From contig JBBCKD010000010.1 of NCBI GenBank assembly GCA_037191015.1, forward strand, positions 682,001-746,000: a DNA stretch of 64,000 nucleotides, read 5' to 3'. Below are positions 60,402 to 64,000 of this stretch, piece by piece. This DNA comes from Ravibacter sp037191015. Lineage in GTDB: Bacteria; Bacteroidota; Bacteroidia; Cytophagales; Spirosomataceae. The position numbers and the translations under genes are program-made. Below the pieces are notes generated by a model that saw only the letters and a list, made by a program, of their open reading frames with translations, had not been told where the DNA came from and did not search any database. Within the stretch, counting starts at the first letter, position 1. Every line of letters begins with the position of its first letter.

Positions 60402-62320
60402 ATGTCTGTCGGAGAAATGGTGAAAGGCCTGAATGTAACTGTACATATAAACCCACGATCAGGAGCCGATTCGATAAGCAGGGTCCCTTTGAGGTATTCG
60501 GTCCTGAAACGGATGTTTTGAAATCCCATCCCGCTTTGCCTGCCCGGAAGGTCGGGGTCAAATCCCTTGCCGTCATCTTCATAGATGAGGGTTATCAACT
60601 CCGGGTCGCTGATCAATTGAATGCTGATTTCGTCTGCATCGGCATGTTTGAGGGAATTATTGACCAATTCCTGGATAATTCGCAGCAACAGCAGTTCCGT
60701 CCCCTGATCCAGGTGCCCATCCCGGAATAAGTCCGCAATAATCCTCACATAAGGCCGGGAAAGTCCGCCATATATTTCATTCAGGGCTGCTACAAGCCCA
60801 TGGCGCAGCAGGCTGGCCGGCATCAGGTCGTGGGAGACCCGCCGGACTTCTTCTGCCGCCTTTTCCAGGAGCCATGACATCTCCTTGAGCTTTTTACCTT
60901 CTTCGGCCTGCTGTTTTTGGGTTGCACTCATCCGGAGGCGAATGGCTCCCAGCATAGAACCTACGGAATCGTGAAGTTCTTTGGCGATACGGCTGCGTTC
61001 CGACTCCTGCGCTTCGTTAATAGCCGTCAGGACCCGTTCTCTTTCCCTGCTCAGCTCCAGTTCGGCCAGTGACTTCAGCCGGAGTGTACGTTGGTATATG
61101 AAACATACGACCAGGCTTAAAACCAGGATTTCGAAAGTGGATCCATATTTGTATATCTCAAAAACCAGCCAGCTTTCCGGGAGAATTCCCAGGGTGCTCA
61201 GGGCAATGTAGATGCAGGTGACGGTAAACGGCCCGACCGCGACAAGATACATGATGGCGACGGGGTGGCGGTGGTAAAAAGCAACCAGTATGAAAGCAAT
61301 ATTCAGCAGGCTGAACAACAATCCCAGGAGAAGAGCTGCCTCGTAGATATGTGCGGCCGTACCGGGTATAAATGCCAGGATGAAAATGGCTGCGGAGCCT
61401 GCCATAAGCGCCTTTCCAATGTTGAGCCAGATTGTTTTCGGCAGCTTTTCTATACCGAGAAACAGCATAGAAAAGCTGACGTGGAAAAAGACGCCGGCCG
61501 CCACGAAATACATCCAGGTGTTCTTATTGGGCAGAACGTTGTAAAGACGCCAGAAGTACTGGCTGAGGTAGCCCTGTTCGCTGATCGCCATGCCGGACAC
61601 GGAAAAGATATACGCTACATAATAGCCGTACATACGGTCACGCGACAGCCTGAAGAGCGCCAGACCCACGATGATGCCCAGCAGCATGATGCCGATAGAG
61701 ATCCCGTGCGCAGTGTAAATGACTTTTGACTGTTGCTCGAACACGCGGTAGTCGTAAAGCTTAAGCGGAAAAGGCAGATGCCCCTCGCTTTTGGTCATTC
61801 TTAGAGCCCACAGGTAGGTTTTCCCGGGGTGGGCCTCGAAATCCGTCGCGAAGACGCGGTGTGGCAGGTCTCTTTCCAATGGCCCGACGTTTGAAGAAAA
61901 GTTTTGAATACGCTTGATGAGCTGCCCGTCTTCCCACAGGTAAAAATCGAGCTCGTCCATGTAGACAAAATCGGATTCAAGTACCAGTTTCCTCGGCTTT
62001 GATGATTCATTCCTGATCTGCATCCCGATCCACCAGGCGGATTGCGGTTTGTTGAAATAAGGCATCTTTGCAAAATTTAAGGTCCCTTTGTTCCCGAGGT
62101 ATTCCCTGTAAAAGTCATCGGGCGTCATGGTCTTGCTCTTGTCTTCAATATAGAAACTGTTCCCTTCTCCGGGATAAGTATACCGGAAAGAATCGGTGAT
62201 CCGGACGGTCTTATACGTCAGAGAAGCGGATAGAGCGGAAAGCGACAGGATGACGAAAAAGGTTGTCACCAGTATGCTTTTTCCGCTCTTGAAACTAATG
62301 ATCTGCTTCTGTAATGTCAT
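60398..62320 (-). CDS. 7TMR-DISM sensor histidine kinase (NarX/LiaS-type HisKA_3)
   Basis: The 640-residue sensor has an N-terminal membrane segment, then a periplasmic 7TMR-DISMED2 domain (about 40-190; WWIGMQIRNESSKPRKLVLE). Seven transmembrane helices follow at about 205-400. A short coiled linker leads to the kinase: phospho-His in RSRIAKELHDSVGSMLG, N box RIIQELVNNSLKHADADEIS and G1 LIYEDDGKGFDPDLPG. DISM sensors are thought to bind carbohydrate-like or small ligands. The LuxR-type regulator gene is 36 bases upstream, and the amine oxidase gene overlaps the stop (ATGA). The three genes form one operon. Confidence 0.93.
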   Translation of the reverse strand: MTLQKQIISFKSGKSILVTTFFVILSLSALSASLTYKTVRITDSFRYTYPGEGNSFYIEDKSKTMTPDDFYREYLGNKGTLNFAKMPYFNKPQSAWWIGMQIRNESSKPRKLVLESDFVYMDELDFYLWEDGQLIKRIQNFSSNVGPLERDLPHRVFATDFEAHPGKTYLWALRMTKSEGHLPFPLKLYDYRVFEQQSKVIYTAHGISIGIMLLGIIVGLALFRLSRDRMYGYYVAYIFSVSGMAISEQGYLSQYFWRLYNVLPNKNTWMYFVAAGVFFHVSFSMLFLGIEKLPKTIWLNIGKALMAGSAAIFILAFIPGTAAHIYEAALLLGLLFSLLNIAFILVAFYHRHPVAIMYLVAVGPFTVTCIYIALSTLGILPESWLVFEIYKYGSTFEILVLSLVVCFIYQRTLRLKSLAELELSRERERVLTAINEAQESERSRIAKELHDSVGSMLGAIRLRMSATQKQQAEEGKKLKEMSWLLEKAAEEVRRVSHDLMPASLLRHGLVAALNEIYGGLSRPYVRIIADLFRDGHLDQGTELLLLRIIQELVNNSLKHADADEISIQLISDPELITLIYEDDGKGFDPDLPGRQSGMGFQNIRFRTEYLKGTLLIESAPDRGFICTVTFRPFTISPTDI

Positions 62321-62356
62321 GCCGGGAGAGTGAGTAATGTGCAGATTTGCGCGGTG

Positions 62357-63001
62357 TCAGATCAAATTCCAGCGATGTGCGAAGTTGACAAGGCTCGCCG
62401 TGTTTTTGGCGTTCAGTTTTCGGATAATACTTTTTCTGTAAGTTTCAACGGTATATTCGCTCAGGCATAGCTTGTCGGCTATTTCCGCGCTGCTGAGTTC
62501 CCTGGCCACTTCGGTCAATACCTGTAGCTCTCGTTTGGTGAGGTTATATTTTCCAATAAAATCGTCGGCCGGGACATGTGTCTCTTCCCGCCATTCAATA
62601 ATTTTTTTGACGCCCTTTGGCAGGTAGCGCTTTTCATGAGCAGCGGCCCGGACTGCCTGTATCAGCTCCTTTTTGCCTTCTTCTTTCGAAACGTAGGAAA
62701 GCGCGCCCGAGAGCAGTATTTTTTTGATAAGCGTGTAATCCGTGTAAAATGAAAGCACTACTACTTTTGTATTCAGTCCCTGTTGCCGGATAAAATCAAG
62801 AATATCAAAACCGTTGCAGTGGGGCATATTGATATCCAGTATAAGGAGGTCAACTTTCCCTGATCCCAGTTGCCGGATCACCTCGTTACCATTTGATGCC
62901 CGTCCGATCACATGTATTTCCCGGATTTCGGCCAGAACGTTTTCCAGCCCGTCGAGGAAGATGTCATGGTCGTCGGCGACGAGCGTTTTCAGCAATTTCA
63001 T
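62357..63001 (-). CDS. NarL/LuxR-family response regulator
   Basis: The 214-residue regulator has a receiver domain with acidic pocket ADDHD and phosphoacceptor Asp56 in LLILDINMPHCNG. A C-terminal LuxR-type HTH follows (YNLTKRELQVLTEVARELSS, AEIADKLCLSEYTVETYRKS). It is the evident partner of the sensor kinase encoded 36 bases downstream and probably controls this operon and other amine- or stress-related genes. It is the first gene of the regulator-kinase-amine oxidase unit. It is divergent from the HAD phosphatase gene. Confidence 0.93.
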   Translation of the reverse strand: MKLLKTLVADDHDIFLDGLENVLAEIREIHVIGRASNGNEVIRQLGSGKVDLLILDINMPHCNGFDILDFIRQQGLNTKVVVLSFYTDYTLIKKILLSGALSYVSKEEGKKELIQAVRAAAHEKRYLPKGVKKIIEWREETHVPADDFIGKYNLTKRELQVLTEVARELSSAEIADKLCLSEYTVETYRKSIIRKLNAKNTASLVNFAHRWNLI

Positions 63002-63111
63002 ATGTATATGAACAAGATGAAAAGGTTAAGTAAGAGGGTGTTGTACTGGTTATGGAAATTTATTGATAATTAGATTAATATCTCAGAGGTAGCGTAAAAA
63101 ACTTTTCACTG

Positions 63112-63119
63112 TACCTTTG
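63112..63119 (+). promoter_or_regulatory. Bacteroidota-type -7 element abutting a start codon
   Basis: TACCTTTG matches TAnnTTTG and ends four bases before the ATG at 63124. Transcription would begin at or very near the start codon, suggesting a leaderless mRNA. Confidence 0.45.
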
Positions 63120-63123
63120 TACC

Positions 63124-63828
63124 ATGCTCCAACACCGCAAAAAAGCCGTATTCTTCGATCTCGATCATACCTTATGGGATTTTGACCGCAATGCCAGGGA
63201 AACGCTCGAAGAACTTTACTTTGTTTACCGGTTTGACGAAATATTCGGGGCTTCGGGAGTCGATTCGTTTGTAGTTACCTACCACCGGAACAACCAGCGT
63301 CTCTGGGGATTGTACAATACCGGGCAGATAGACAAGGCGTCGCTCAGGGAAAAGCGCTTCCGGGACACTTTTACCGAGCTGGGCGCAGATCCCGAAGCTT
63401 TCCCGCAGCGGTTTGAAGAAGATTATCTCCGTATCTGTCCCCGCAAGCCGCACCTTTTTCCCTATGCGCTGGAAACGCTGGAATACCTTAAGGCGCGATA
63501 CAGCCTGCACCTGATCTCAAACGGGTTCAGGGAGGCCTGCAAGGTCAAAATCCGGCATAGCGGACTGGTCAGCTATTTCGATAATGTGGTGATTTCGGAA
63601 ATAGTGGGTGTTCTGAAGCCTGATCCTGCCATTTTTGCGCATACGCTTGGAAAAGCGCGGGTCGTGGCCACGGAGGCTGTCATGATAGGCGACAGCCTGG
63701 AAGCCGACGTAAAAGGCGCTTTGGGCGCCGGGATCGAGGCAGTTTATTTTAATCCCGAAGGGAAACAGGACTCAGTCGGAGGGCACCTGGATATAAGGTG
63801 CCTGTCTGATCTCCAAAAGTTCCTCTGA
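63124..63828 (+). CDS. YjjG-type HAD noncanonical pyrimidine nucleotidase
   Basis: The 234-residue HAD phosphatase has motif I AVFFDLDHTLWDF (nucleophile Asp and general acid Asp) and motif II LHLISNGF. A Lys segment is seen in SEIVGVLKPDPAIFAHTLGK, and the late acidic motif is AVMIGDSLEADVKGALGAG. The FDLDHTLWDF signature and length fit the YjjG/YfnB subfamily, which dephosphorylates noncanonical nucleotides and house-cleans the dNTP pool. It is monocistronic, apparently leaderless, and converges on fmt with 12 bases between the stops. Confidence 0.9.
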   Translation: MLQHRKKAVFFDLDHTLWDFDRNARETLEELYFVYRFDEIFGASGVDSFVVTYHRNNQRLWGLYNTGQIDKASLREKRFRDTFTELGADPEAFPQRFEEDYLRICPRKPHLFPYALETLEYLKARYSLHLISNGFREACKVKIRHSGLVSYFDNVVISEIVGVLKPDPAIFAHTLGKARVVATEAVMIGDSLEADVKGALGAGIEAVYFNPEGKQDSVGGHLDIRCLSDLQKFL

Positions 63829-63840
63829 TCTTAGAAAGGC

Positions 63841-64000
63841 TCATTCAAGCTTATAGCCTCTCAGGAATTCTTCTATACCCATTTTGCGTTTTCCTTCCAG
63901 CTGCAGCTCTTTGACGGATAACCAGCCGTCGCCTGTACGAAAGAGCAGGTACGTTTTCCCGTCGGTAATATACCGGCCCGGTGCAAAGGGCTGTCCTGCC
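63841..64000 (-). CDS. fmt: Methionyl-tRNA formyltransferase, C-terminal fragment (cut by window end)
   Basis: The last 52 codons are visible on the minus strand and run off the window. The translation contains RYITDGKTYLLFRTGDGWLS and VKELQLEGKRKMGIEEFLRG before GYKLE and the stop. The pattern LQLEGKKRM-x-x-x-x-FLRG is the C-terminal OB-domain end of Fmt, which formylates initiator Met-tRNA. The start and the catalytic domain lie outside the window. Confidence 0.88.
   Translation of the reverse strand, partial: AGQPFAPGRYITDGKTYLLFRTGDGWLSVKELQLEGKRKMGIEEFLRGYKLE

Noticed and set aside
1..64000. CRISPR array, rRNA, tRNA, prophage or insertion sequence
   Set aside because: No regularly spaced repeat array, no transposase or integrase motif and no recognisable rRNA or tRNA sequence was seen in the intergenic regions by eye.

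Overview
The window is chromosomal DNA of a member of the Bacteroidota, of moderate GC content. The evidence is lineage-typical content and signals. There is a gliding-associated gldE beside ssb and mutY, an HU/TPR/tiny basic ribosomal protein/RNase G cluster, type IX secretion (T9SS) C-terminal sorting domains, an ELWxxDGT-repeat protein, 7TMR-DISM sensor kinases, and promoters matching the Bacteroidota -7 element TAnnTTTG. Shine-Dalgarno sequences are weak and several genes start with GTG or TTG. I cannot name the genus.

Layout. 1-6.7 kb: small conserved proteins, a single-domain response regulator, guaB, and the mutY-ssb-gldE block. 6.8-9.9 kb: HU, a TPR protein, a 29-residue bS22/mS38-like protein and RNase G. 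9.9-14 kb: enoyl-CoA hydratase-like and HMG-CoA lyase genes, an outer-membrane barrel protein and radA. 14-17 kb: a RiPP-type accessory set (nucleotidyltransferase, HPr-kinase-like, lasso-B2-like protease, PqqD) with no cyclase or precursor, ending next to a broken T9SS sorting domain. 17-24.3 kb: lytic transglycosylase, CoA-transferase, PhyH dioxygenase, SASA esterase, acyl-CoA dehydrogenase and two small redox genes. 24.3-28.6 kb: proB, proA, an M14 peptidase coupled to proA, and a RelE/ParE toxin-antitoxin pair. 28.8-33.6 kb: typA, an Lrp regulator and the divergent threonine-degradation operon tdh-kbl. 33.6-37.2 kb: nuoL-nuoM without other nuo genes. 37.5-45.4 kb: a CotH-like T9SS protein, recJ, clpP, an XRE regulator and a GT39-like membrane protein. 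45.4-53.7 kb: a 1237-residue ThuA/dehydrogenase/HEAT/CARDB/cupredoxin fusion after a Gfo/Idh/MocA oxidoreductase, then an M28 peptidase and a DUF1501 protein. 53.7-58.8 kb: three co-directional genes for exported proteins, two of them unrecognised. 58.9-63 kb: a response regulator, sensor kinase and amine oxidase operon with ATGA coupling. 63.1-64 kb: a YjjG-type phosphatase and the 3' end of fmt.

Functional themes. Housekeeping genes (guaB, ssb, mutY, radA, recJ, clpP, typA, rng, proBA, fmt) alternate with amino-acid and acyl-CoA catabolism (tdh-kbl, HMG-CoA lyase, acyl-CoA dehydrogenase, CoA transferase) and with surface or periplasmic machinery. The loci most worth a second look are the incomplete lasso-type cluster with its T9SS scar, the fusion dehydrogenase with a cupredoxin where a cytochrome c is usual, the unknown three-gene exported cluster, and the kinase-coupled amine oxidase.
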